Part shown: piece after piece, positions 12,301 to 23,535 of the stretch
Layout of the letters: each line of letters starts with the position of its first letter
How positions within the stretch are numbered: the first letter of the stretch is position 1
NCBI RefSeq assembly: GCF_022539315.1
Contig: NC_066315.1
Coordinates: 92,668,990 to 92,732,989, forward strand
Direction of reading: 5' to 3'
Origin: Serinus canaria
Taxonomy: Eukaryota > Chordata > Aves > Passeriformes > Fringillidae
DNA: 64,000 nt
Made by a program: the position numbers and the translations under genes
Notes under the pieces: generated by a model
What the model saw: only the letters and a program-made list of their open reading frames with translations
The model's database searches: none
Told to the model about the DNA's origin: nothing

Positions 12301-15300
12301 CGGCACTGGGGAGTTTGGACACGGTTTGGGGTTTTTTTGGGAAGAGTTGAAGGTCAAAATACCTGATGCCAGACTGCATATGAGCTTTAACCTGGCAGGC
12401 AAAATACTGACACCACTAAACCTTTCCATTTTGGCTGGCAGTCACGCCCCTAGCTGTATGTGTATTGTAAGAACACACTGGGGGCAGCCAAGCAAGATCG
12501 ATAAATTGACAGATATTCTTAAAGAGCAGCCGTCTGTAACATCCACTTCCACTTGGCTAAGCACTAATTTGATTTTTGCTTCTACTTTTTAATTCTTTTT
12601 GAGCTCATTGTAATCTGTTTGGATCTGTTGGTCAAATTTGAAGTAAATAGTCCAAAAGCAGAATTTGACAGCCACTGCTTTATTTCCACCTCCTCTCTCC
12701 AACCATTTCAAACAAAGCCTAATTCCAAAGTAGAGTGGCTACACGATTGGCTTGATTGCTTTTGATTTCCATTAAGGCTTACTGCCAAAACAACCTGGTC
12801 ATACCAGTGACAAGCCTGAATTTGTCTTCCTAGTAACTTGTCCATGTTTGCCCTAAAAAACAATTTGATGCAAAAGCTTTCTTCAAAAAGGGGAGGCATT
12901 TTGTGGCAGTAACTACACAATGAAAACAATTTCACTTTTGGAGATCCTTCATTTTTAAACTGCTCTGGGTGAATACATTCCATTGTATGCTGAAAGAAGA
13001 GGAATTAACAATTGATATGTGGCATCTTCATGGGGCAGCAAGACAAGGGAAGCAAGAGAAATGTGCACTATAGAGAGTACACTTCTTTTGGTAGGGGAAT
13101 AGGATGTTTCCTTCTTCCTCCCTGGATCTTGATCTGAAGGTCATGGCATGTGTCTCGCACTGGCCATGGTCATGGGTTGAAAGCTTTTATTATTTGGCTT
13201 TTTGGTTTGTTTTATACACATACAGTACTAGAGTGTTCACATCCTAAGTGGAATTGAAAATTTGGCTGATCAAGCACATAACTGATCCTGGAATCTAAAG
13301 ATTTATTTCTTTACTTTGGAATTGTTTCTCAGTGAGTGATTTGTTTTTACATGTGCGTTTTTTAAAACAAACAATTGTTTCTCCCTTCTTTTAAAGTTGA
13401 GGAATAACAAGATACGAAGAAGCCCTCTAAATTGCAGGACCCCATCAACATTTTCTATCTCTCCTAGAGCTAAGTTCTGCTTTTTTTCCTGAATTCACAT
13501 GCTTACAGTCCCTTTACTTTTCCCCTTCCACACCTTTGTATCTATGTTCCCATTTAAAAAAAAAAACCCAAACCTTCATGAGCAGTCTGGGTGAGTGAGG
13601 ATGTCAGATTTCACATCCTGACACATAACATGGGCACAGCTATACCACAAGCATGCATCTGGTATGAACAGACAAAGAGAACACTTTTTTTCAGGCCATT
13701 TGGAGTATGGCTAAGGCTGCCTCTTAGTTCTTCTGAGATTTTGTTTTACATAAATTTTGAATTCGTGTAAAATAGATGCAGGAATGCTTTGACAAAGCAA
13801 TGAATGTTTCCCAGGGATTGATCAGCTTAGTTCTGAATCATGATGCTGTGTAATTCCTGTAAGGGGCATGAAGCACATAGTCCCCGATACATATGCTTAG
13901 TCAGAGATAAAAAGAGTTCCTCTCAGCCATTTTTTAGTGACTTTTTAGCTATTGTGTAGGGCAAAGAGTGTTTCAGTAGAGGAGAAAAAGACATTGCTTC
14001 TCTGATATCACTGGCATCTCTCCAGTTAGCATTCAAGTGCCATGGTATTCATCAAATGTTGTGTTTTTCAGAAGCACAGCCTTGTTTGATCTGTTTTGTG
14101 TTGCAAAACATGAAAAGACAGTCTCTGAATAAATTTCTATTCATAGAATCACTGACCCCTTTAAATGTATTTCATTTTCATATCCATTCCTGTTCTGGCC
14201 AGTTAGCAAGCCCTTCTGCAGGCTTAATGCTGCTGTTACCTCCGAGTTATTAATGTTCGTGTTTGTGTGGATGTTGCTGGAGAAACTGTGTCTGGCCACA
14301 TGGGAAACTTCACTGTCAGCCTGGTGCACACCCCAGGGATGTGGTGCCTCTGCCTTGCAGTGCATCCACCCTTGCCTTTTGCTGACATTTATTCATTTGT
14401 TAAGGGTTCATATTTATTAGGGGAATTGCCTTTGGTTTGTCACCAGGTAAGCCAGCTTTTGCTAATTACATCAGCTAAATTATGCTGAAGTTCCTGTGAA
14501 CTGGGCTGGGTGTCCTGCCCTCACATAAGTGCAAGTGTCTCTTACTGACTTGAATACCAGTCAAAATAATCTTTATAAAGCAGCAAATCTATGCTGCAGT
14601 GCAAGCAGAAGAATAATGGCTGCAGATGATGATGCAGTTTTATCTGCTGCTTGGTTGTGATGATGATGATGATGATGGTTGTTATTTAGCTAGCCCCATG
14701 CTGCTCCTAAGGGCCATACGAAGTGTGCAGTGATTAAGTAAGGAACTGCTCTGTAAGTTAACTTTTACATTTCAGAAAGCCTGACACCTTTTACTATGTG
14801 TGACGGACCTGGCAATGAGAGAAAGATGTAAGCAGCATGACTTCAATTTGCAATCATGTAGTCAAATTGTATCAAGTGTTAAATTAGACTTGTATGAAAA
14901 AGAATAGATGCTCAGATAATGGCATGGTATAGCTCCTTATCAAGTTATCCTCTATCTTTTTCTGCCTTTTTTAATATGGATTGAAACATGCTGCTTGTGC
15001 CATCAGAAGAAGTGTAGAATAATTTGACAATTGCTGATTTCAACTAAGTTGTATCAGCCACTTGCAAAGAATATGGGCCTTAATTTTATTGCTTTCAGGT
15101 ACAGGAGAAATATTTTCCTTGCCAGAATAGAAAATTGGGAAATCCAAAATGGGGTGAGTGATAGACCTGTCTTATTTATTGTCACAGAAGGAATTGTCAG
15201 GAGATGTGGGTGGGAAAATGGGGATTTGTTTCAGTAAATGCCTCTTTATGATACTTTCTGAAAGGCAAGCAGTCAGAGCTGGAGACTTTTGCAAGTGCAA

Positions 15301-15554
15301 GTTTTTGTCCTGATTATCAACTACTTATTTTCTTACTTTTATGAAATTTATCTCGGTCTGTTAATCTGCATGCATTTTTTTTTTCCACTTGTTTCTCAGG
15401 CAGTACTGCAGTGGGCTAAGAGGGAAATACCTTTGAGGTATACCTGAGAGGGATACTTTTGAGGGTGAATCCCTCCTGCAATAAGCCAAAGATAATATAT
15501 GACAGCTCAAAATTAATTGAGTTTGCTTTTCAGAGCTTGATGCTCTCATGCTGT
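9321..15554. other. Non-coding DNA, nothing specific seen
   Basis: I see no exon with matched splice sites and no transposon. The longest frame (12134-12592 +, 152 codons) matches no family I recognise, has no flanking exon structure and looks like a chance ORF. A short TGA/GAT trinucleotide repeat lies near 14658-14678. Confidence 0.5.
14658..14678. repeat. GAT trinucleotide microsatellite
   Basis: About six to seven consecutive TGA units follow TTGG in otherwise ordinary AT-rich intronic sequence. Confidence 0.8.
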
Positions 15555-15905
15555 TGGGAGCAGCAGGAGTGGCCTGGCCAACTGGGGCTGATCTGGGAGC
15601 AGGGTGGCAGCGAGGCAGGCAGGACCAGGCAGCTCAAGGGAGCAGGAGCAGCGAGGGCAGCCAGAGCCCTGGCAGGTGCCACCGTGGGCAGACGCACGGC
15701 TGGGCACGGGCAGCGGGTCTGGCCTGGCCACGAGCCACGGCCAAAGCTCCAGCCCAGCCACCCAGCAGGATCATCCTCAGAGCCCTTTGTCTCATCCGAG
15801 CTGGGTCCTGGCAGGCTGGACCTGGGCTGGAGCTGACACTGAGCAGGGAACTCCCAGAGGAGTGAGTGGGGAGAGGCTGCAGAGCCTGCTGGTGCGCTTG
15901 GGACC
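15555..15905. other. Isolated GC-rich patch, unknown role
   Basis: About 350 bases of clearly GC-rich sequence (many GGCAGC, CCAGCC and GGGAGCAG words) with roughly 13 CpG dinucleotides, set in AT-rich intronic DNA. Several overlapping frames are open on + (15459-15836, 15548-15865, 15604-16005) and one on - (15546-15761), as expected when stops are rare, so no protein can be chosen. It could be an alternative promoter or first exon, a regulatory element, or an old GC-rich repeat. I recognise no family. Confidence 0.4.
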
Positions 15906-18900
15906 TGGAAGTGTATCCTCGAGCCGTGTGTTCTTCCAGCTATTCTTCACAGTTACTATAGATGGAATTAATTTTTTTTTTCCTTTGTATTTTTTTTATT
16001 CTTGATTCCAGTACTTCAGGCTTTCAGAGGGGAGAAAAAAAAATCCCAGTAGGCCATGAACACAAATCTGGAAGTAATGGCAATTTTCCTGCTACTTCCA
16101 GCACATTTGACTTATACAGTCTGGGGCACCCCTTTGTCAGACTGTCCTGGTTATCCTGTTTTCTCAGGATAAGCAAAGCCCATGATTCCCTACAATTCCC
16201 TAAATTGATAACTGAACCAAGGTGCAAGGGCTTTATAAACAGGTGGCATTATTTAGTTATTTCAAAGGGATGCTAGATAACTTTCTGGGAAACCACAGAC
16301 TGTGAATATGAAAGACTCCTCATTTTGCCAGTCACAATCTCTGGCTGCAGAAATCCTCTTACAGCACTTACCTGGGAGATAAATGACTTTTTATTTTCAG
16401 AGATGATATTAACACAGCTAATTTTCTGTCTGTGAAGCACTTTCTACCTTCTGTGAGTTGTCTGCACGACTCCATAGGAGGCGGAAAAATGAAAACTTCC
16501 TGCTGAGAAAACCAAGACGGAGTTGTTTTGTTTATTTCTGAAATGGCTTAGTGGATAGTGCTCCTGCAAACACAGGCCCAGAACCACGAATTCTTGAGCC
16601 TTTTGCCAGCAGGCACAGGGCTGCTGGCACCCAGGAAAGTGCCAGTCCCAGGTCAGTGCAGCACCAAGCCAGGCATTAGTCAGGTTTTCCGGCTGGGATG
16701 AGTGTGGTGCTGAGGGCTCCAGCATGAGTTCTGCTGGCCTTGGGCACAGTGGAGCAACCTCTGCCTGCAAAAAGCAGGCATGGTATCACCTGCCTCCCCG
16801 GGGCTGCCTCCTGAGTTTGGGTGAGCAGGACTGTGTGCTCTGTGCATCCTCTGTGTACAGTTGCTGCCCTGTGATAAACCTTCTGGTGTAACACATCGAG
16901 CTGCTCTCAGGCTCTTTGTGAGCTTTTCTAGAAGTGGTGGTTTCACTCATCCTCTTGCTTGCTGGGTGGATTGAGAGAAACATACCCAAAGAACACTTGG
17001 GAAAAAAACATGTTTGCAGCCTTTCTTGCTTGTTAAAATATTGTGTGGCTCAACCATACTGCCATTTTAGTCCTCAGAGTTAACAGCGCTTTTTGCTGAG
17101 CAAGCTTTCTTCATCACATGAAAAGTCACTTTATACGTACTCAAATAGCAAAATAAAGTTTGTGAATTCTTTTATTTTCTTTCTTTCCTTTTTTAATAGC
17201 AGTAACTCCCACGAACTGGTACAAGGCTTGGTACTGTGCAAGCAGTTTTTCACTCTTAGAATGCTGCTGCTGAAAAGCAGATATTGTGTGAAGTACCATC
17301 GATCACTGCCGCGGTTTTATACAGTTTGTCACCATTGTTCTTGGGATAGCATTGAGTCACATTTAGCACTATGGTACAGCTCACAAGTGTTCAGCGTGGG
17401 GGAAAAAAGTGTTGGGCTTTCTTAATGTAAAAAACCTCTTCATTGTCCATAATCTGAAATCATTGATTTGTTAGTGGATAGCAAATATGTCTGATGTGGC
17501 CTAGTATAGATGAGAACAGATTTTTAAATATTTTTAGAAGTGTAGGATGTCGTTTATAATGATGGAGAGTGGAATGGAGTTTCTAAAGACCCAGAATAGC
17601 TGAGGTTAGAAATATTAGAGCAGATATCTCTAAGGCTGTTCTGACAGATGCTTAGCTCAGAGGTGAAATGGACTTTTATATCTGGTTTTGCATTAATAGA
17701 TTTGGGATTCCCTAATAATTTCCTTGGGGGTTTTTTCTGACTAAGAGCAAACTGTATCTCAGGTAAAATCCCACTGAAATAATAGATGACTTTAAATTGA
17801 TGTGTGAACAAAACACATTTTCTCTCAGTCTATCAAACACCATGTAAATACATCTTTTAGAAATGTGGGATTTCATGCTGTACAAATCCTACCCTTGGCC
17901 TAGGCTATTTTGAAAATCTTGTAATCTTGCTCCCTTCTTCAGCCAATGTAGAAATGTTTTGTTTTCCTTTCATCACCTATATAGATGAGCTTGTAGAACG
18001 AAATGGGGAGAACCCTGTTTGTAATTGGGACATAGAGGAGGCAGCAGTGTGTGATTTTTGTGTTAGCACAACCATTTAAATTTCACTGGGGAGGATGAGA
18101 AATTAAATATTTCTTCTTTCAGTGCAGAAAAGACAAACTCCCCAAACCAAATCATCAATCTGTGGCACCAACCACATGACAATAATGCTGGTGTGGAAGA
18201 GCTGAGGGCAGATGCTGATCCAGTGGTGCTCCATTAACAGAGATGTAAAGGGCTGCTGCTGGAAGGGTGTTTGTGAAGTGTATCCTGACCTGACTTTGAA
18301 AGCTCTTAGCTAATGTGGACAAATGTCAGAAGCCCAGAGCAGCAAAAGCAAGTGAGAAAGGGCAGAAGGCCATGTAGTATTTATTTTCCAAGTGGGGACC
18401 CTTTGGATTTAGATGTTTTGTGTTAACATTGTAAGAACATGTATGGGTTGTAAGCATTTGACAGAGTAGGTGAGGAGAGGCAGCACTTTAATCTTGTGAC
18501 TCTTGTAGTTGGTTTGGAGGTGGGTATTTGTTGTCTGCTCGTACTAGCTTCTGACAGCTCCGACTGGGAGAGGGTAGGCAGGCCTTACCACAAGGAGGGA
18601 TTGCAGAGGTGAATTCCTGTGCAGAGATAATTTGGAATTTGCTCCACAAGAAGCCTGCCAAAGCCTGCAGCAGCATGGCAAGGGATCATGACCTGGATCA
18701 TGACCTTTGTGGAGCTGGAGCTCCTGGGAGTTGGATAGGCAGCACAGCAGAGTGGTTTGGGCAGCAGCTTTGGTCGGGAGCCTTGGGAAGGGAAAGGAAG
18801 AGGGGAAGAAGGACTGGAAACTGCTGGGGGCCAGAGAGGCTGACAGGGCTTGACAAGAGAATGGTGTGACCAGTGCAAACACTGTCCTTTCCTTCAGGAC

Positions 18901-21900
18901 TGGAAGTCTTGCATCTAGACATGTAAGGCTGTGGATTCTGTGGTTCACCTTGGAGTGTAAAGTCTTTCCGTGTGATTGCTCATACTGTTTCTTTATTCCC
19001 TGGTAAATGCTGGTCATTTCTTGCAGGATAGACAGACAAGGTGATTTGTATCCAGCTTTAAATATCTTCAGTTCATTATCAAAAAGCCCAATCATCCTTT
19101 TTTTTTTTTTTTTTCCTGGTATCTTTTCTTTTGAACATCTTATTTTCAGCTTTCTGTAAGTATTTCTGTGGAAAAATATCTCTGCTGTTAGGCCCTGTGC
19201 CAGTTCAGTCCATGCAGACTGCTTTAGTCCTTTAGATTATTTATTTCCTTGATTTCAGGTATTTTTCTTTTCTGGTTTTAGGTCTCACTTGAGGCAATTA
19301 TGAAGAAGGTAAATCTGTAAACCCTATGACAAGTTCTGGAATAAGGTTTTCTTTTGATCTGTCTGCCAGGCAGGCAGATATTTTAATCAAATCTCATATC
19401 AATTGTTCAGGCATACATTAGAGTTCCCTTCTGAAAAATATTTTTTTGGTTATCAAATTTCTTCACTGAGGAAATTGCTTCACTCAGAAGTCTCTAAACA
19501 GTTTATTTTTGCTGTTTAATCCAAACTACCTCTAAAACTCTTGGGAGTTCTGTTGTATTGATTGTGAAGTGTAAAGGTCTTGAAATAATTTTAGAAGTGA
19601 AATAATTGTAAAAGTGTAAAGGCCTTGAGATAATTAGTATTTTAACAAACTACCTGCCTTTCATTGAATGTATTGCAATGTTTTTATATCCTTCTCTCAT
19701 TCTGCTGCAGCAATTCCATGGCTCTGCTCCTAGGTCTGTGCTGACATTCTCCACTGTGCAGCTTCCAGACAAAGCTATTCTGACAAGCAGGACAGAGCAC
19801 GGTAGCAGAAATCTCTTTCCCTCTGTCCTGGGCAGTGACCAGGGTGCAGCATCCTCAAGTGCTGCAGTGCCAGGGGTGCAGAGAGGCTTTAAACTGTGAG
19901 AGCAGCCCAGAGCAGCCTCAGGTGTCTGTGGCCCAGCAGCAGCCCTGCCATAAATGTGCTCAGCTGTGATTTCTCTGCTGACTTTGAATATGGCACGTGG
20001 GATTTGTCCTTTGAGTAATGTGGCTGGCAGGTTTCTTCTCAGAGTTCAGAGCTATCAGCTTGATTGTCACCTTCTAAGATCCCGTACTATTACATGAAAG
20101 CTTTTTAAAATCTGGTTAGGGTGAGCATTGCCAGGCAGACAAAAACTAACATCTGGAGTGCTGAACATTCCTGAAGTGACACATTTGTAAAGCATTTATT
20201 GTGTTTTTAAAATTAGCAGTCAGCTGCTGATCTTTTAGGGAGAATGACTTTCTCACCACCCATACCAAAGGCAGAGCTGGAGTTGCCTGTGGCTGCTACA
20301 GTGTCCATGGGAGAAAGGGATTTCCTCTTAATGCCAGCATCTTGGACTGGAGCCAAAACTGAAGACCTGCTCCTCTGCTTCCCCAAAGGGCTTGTCTTCC
20401 ACCTCATGGATGCAGCTGGTGGTGTGGTTCTTGTCCCCACTGCAGTGTGAGCTTCTTCCACTTCAGATGTCAGGTCAAGCTGGAGGTGTGAGTCACTGCA
20501 TTGCCCCAGGACACAGGGGCTCATCTTCCACCTCCTGGGCACAGCTGGATATGCAGGGCACAGCTGGGCCTCTGCACCATCCCGGGGCAGGGAGCTGCCC
20601 CCCTGGGCTTCTGCCTCCCATGGGCTCAGGGGTTATCACCGTGATCCATCAGTTCCTGAGATGTTTCTGAGAAGCTCTGTGAACAAATTTTGTGTGACTG
20701 GGAGAAACTGCTCTCTTCTGCTCCTCTGACCTTTCACCATAGGTGTTCAGGTGAAAATCAGCTCCAAAGTGAAGATAATGTATCAGACAGTGACTGATGG
20801 CTGTGGGCTTGTTCTGATTGTAAAGAGTTGCAGTTTAGGCAGACTTGAACAATCCTACCCCATCTTTTTCGGCTTGTATTTGTTTGTTTGTTTCTTTGGG
20901 AGGTATGTTTTGTCAGCTTCTGAAGAGCCACATCTCCAGTTTTGTTTTACATACACAAAAATTCAACACAATGGTAAAGGGCCTATAGGCTTATTTGTGT
21001 CCAGGTATTTCAGATATTTTTAGAAATATTGGCAAAGAGGTATGCCATACTCAGAATGTGTCATTTATACCATTGTGGTGTACTGCAGAATTTTCTGGGG
21101 AAAAAAAAAGTTGTAAAAACTACCACCATAAATCCCCCTCATTGTAAATTCTGTAACCATGATTCTCTGGGGTCACTTGTGCTATTAAAATCTTCAGTTC
21201 AGAATATACTGGGGCCAAATAGAGAAATCCAGAGATATGGCAATGTACCCTTGAAGGATGCATGAAAATGTCAAGCTTATTGATTACAATCATCCTGCAG
21301 GTGATCCACAGCTTCCAGAAACCTGGCTTGTGTTGTGCACTCTTCTCTCTAGGACTGCCATACTCCTGTAATTTGCTTTTTACCTGGACCTGCTCTATAC
21401 AAGGCTGTATTAGAAAACAAACTTCGAAGTTACGTCCTCAAACCAGCAAATCAGTGTGTTATTTTGGGGGGAGTTAAACACATTCTTATTCTCTTTATTT
21501 TAACATATGAAAATCTTCTCTACAGTACTTTGGGCTCTGTTTGGATTTAGTTGGGTTATTTGGTCTCAGGAAAAGTTAACACACATGAACACTGTGATTC
21601 TGTAGAACTAAAATGCAGCTTATTGAAGTTGCATTTTATAGCCTTATGCTACAAGTAGTTTCTCTGTGGTCACAATCAAACCATGGTTTTGAAAGGTAGC
21701 TTATTTGGTTAACTTACAACAAGTGTATTTTATTCTGCAGTTTATACTTTCTAAACAATAAAATACCACTCAGACAGTTAAATCCTGATCAAGAAAAACA
21801 CAGAAGTGTTAACAGGCCCTCTTTGGAGGTACTACATGATTGGTTTTAACAGGAAATATTCTGCTGCTAGGGTTTTTATGTGCTGCTTATCATGCTCTGA

Positions 21901-22995
21901 GCAACTTCTTTGAACCAGCTGGTTCAGTCACTGCCCTCACTTCATTCATTTCACCTACATTTCTTTTTGTGCTGCTTTTAAGGCCCTGTTTCTCTATGGT
22001 ATTATGCAAAAAAAAATTAACTGTAATATTGGGTACCCAGTTGATGGGAATAGGTTATTTTCCAGTAAAACATAACTGATGTGGAAAATACAAAAGATAG
22101 CAGAAGTTGTGAGGTCTGATGGAAGCACTACTCATTTTGCCATACTTTGGTGGGTGGGGGATATATCTAAGTTTTACAACCTAACAATTACTCAGACTCA
22201 ATGCAAGTGAAGCAGAAAAGATAAATAATCAAGCAGTTTTTGTCTAATACTGGTCAGTTGCACAATTTTTAAGGAATACAAATGCTGATGGGTCAGCAGG
22301 TGATTCAATTTCTCCTCCTTAAGTACATGAAATTGTTTGTTACAAATGATGCTCCAGCTGGCTTTGCTGTGGGAGGCTCTTTTGTGAGATGTTCGAGATT
22401 AAAACAAACCTATATGTTCTAGTAACACAAAGGAACGCTTTTCTTTGAAACTGGTGGGTGGATAAAGTTCTTTGTTGAAGTTTTAAAAAACCTCTCTGCA
22501 GGCCATGTGGAGAATTGCCACATGCTTCTCATAGATTCCAAATTTCTGCCATAGCAAGTCCCACTGGTTTCAACCACAGGCTCTTTTGTTTTCTGTACTG
22601 GCCTTTGTAAGCCTCAGCAAGTGGAGGCAGTGCCAGGAGTTGTGGAAAACAAGAGCGAGAGGGAGCGAGGCAGGCCTACACTGCTGCATTCCTCTGCAAT
22701 GGTAGGGCACCGTGTGGGCTCTGCTTCAGCTCTTCATTGTGAGCCAGAGGCACGGATAACCGAGTGCCCAGCTCTGTGAAGGCATGCGGAGGGCAAGGCA
22801 CTTTCTGCAGTCAAGTGGATTGGTTTTAACTACAGTCTGATGATCAAAAATTGTTCTCGCTCAGGGGATGCTTTTAGCCTTTTTGAATGCCTCTTTTTCC
22901 TTGTTTCTTTTCTTTACCCATCCTCACAAGCAAACCATCCCTTCACACACCCACAAGGCTCGTGACAGTCCTGAGCCAACTTTCTCTTTCCTGGT
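15906..22995. other. Non-coding DNA, nothing specific seen
   Basis: No exons or recognisable transposons were found. There is a 17-base T run at 19098-19114 and a degenerate duplication at 19568-19635. A moderately GC-rich stretch near 20230-20670 has open frames on both strands but no family resemblance or exon signals. Confidence 0.5.
19568..19635. repeat. Degenerate two-copy local duplication
   Basis: AGTGTAAAGGTCTTGAAATAA at 19568 recurs as AGTGTAAAGGCCTTGAGATAA at 19613, a 45-base period with two substitutions. A partial third copy (AGAAGTGAAATAATT) lies between them. Confidence 0.75.
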
Positions 22996-23535
22996 CATGG
23001 AATCGTTGAATGTTGCTATAGAGCGCGACAGGGCGCAAGGAACCAAGACTCCATCAGAAGGTGTATAAGAGAGATTTATTGTAGCAACATGTTGCCTTTA
23101 TAGTTTTTCAAGATATTTACATTTGCCTAACAGACACATGCACTGCCCATTGGTCAGAAGAAGGAAATAAAGTTCTCAATAGGTGGACAAGGAGCCACGT
23201 CATTCTGTGAGCCAGCTAAAGTCCACATCTTCTAACTTACTCTCTTCCATCACATTGTCATGGGGATAGCCTTGATGCCTTCCTTGAGAGACATATGGGG
23301 CTTTCCTTCTCTTTAGGAAGCCTTTGCTGGCTCACGAGGACAGCACAAAATGTCTTTCCTACAAAGCTGGAAAAGACCTCAAAGATTGAGTCCCACCTTT
23401 GACTGAGCACCACCACATCAACTAAACCACAGCACTAGGTGCCACATTCCTTGAACACTTCCAGGAATAGTGACTCCATCACTTCCCTGGGAAGTCCTAT
23501 TCAGTGCTTAATCACTGGTAATTTCTTATGAAGGT
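22996..23535 (-). mobile_element. CR1 3' fragment split by an LTR
   Basis: The 3' tail of an antisense CR1 starts at 22996 (CATGGAATCGTTGAA), is interrupted at 23010/23011 and resumes at about 23364 with CTGGAAAAGACCTCAAAGATT, then AGCACCACC, CACTTCCAGGAATAGTGACTCC and GCCTGGGAAGTCC-like CR1 blocks down to about 23535. The split shows that the CR1 was present before the LTR inserted. The right edge is approximate. Confidence 0.75.
23011..23363 (-). mobile_element. Solo LTR of an avian endogenous retrovirus
   Basis: A 353-base insertion begins TGTTG and ends CTACA on +, giving the TG...CA ends of an LTR in either orientation. Read on the - strand it has a TATA-like CTATAAA (+ strand 23097-23103) followed closely by an AATAAA polyadenylation signal (23075-23080) and a short tail ending CAACA. 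This fits an R/U5 layout and sets the orientation to minus. No internal retroviral genes adjoin it, so it is a solo LTR left by recombination. A clean target-site duplication is not visible (TTGAA against AAGCT), so the ends could be off by a few bases. The family is not determined. Confidence 0.65.

Noticed and set aside
12134..12592. 152-codon ORF on +
   Set aside because: Longest frame in its area, but no recognisable domain, no splice context, an overlapping open frame on the other strand, and composition typical of random intronic sequence.
18544..19095. 183-codon ORF on -
   Set aside because: No motif or family resemblance, no exon signals, and overlapping open frames on both strands in a locally GC-richer patch.
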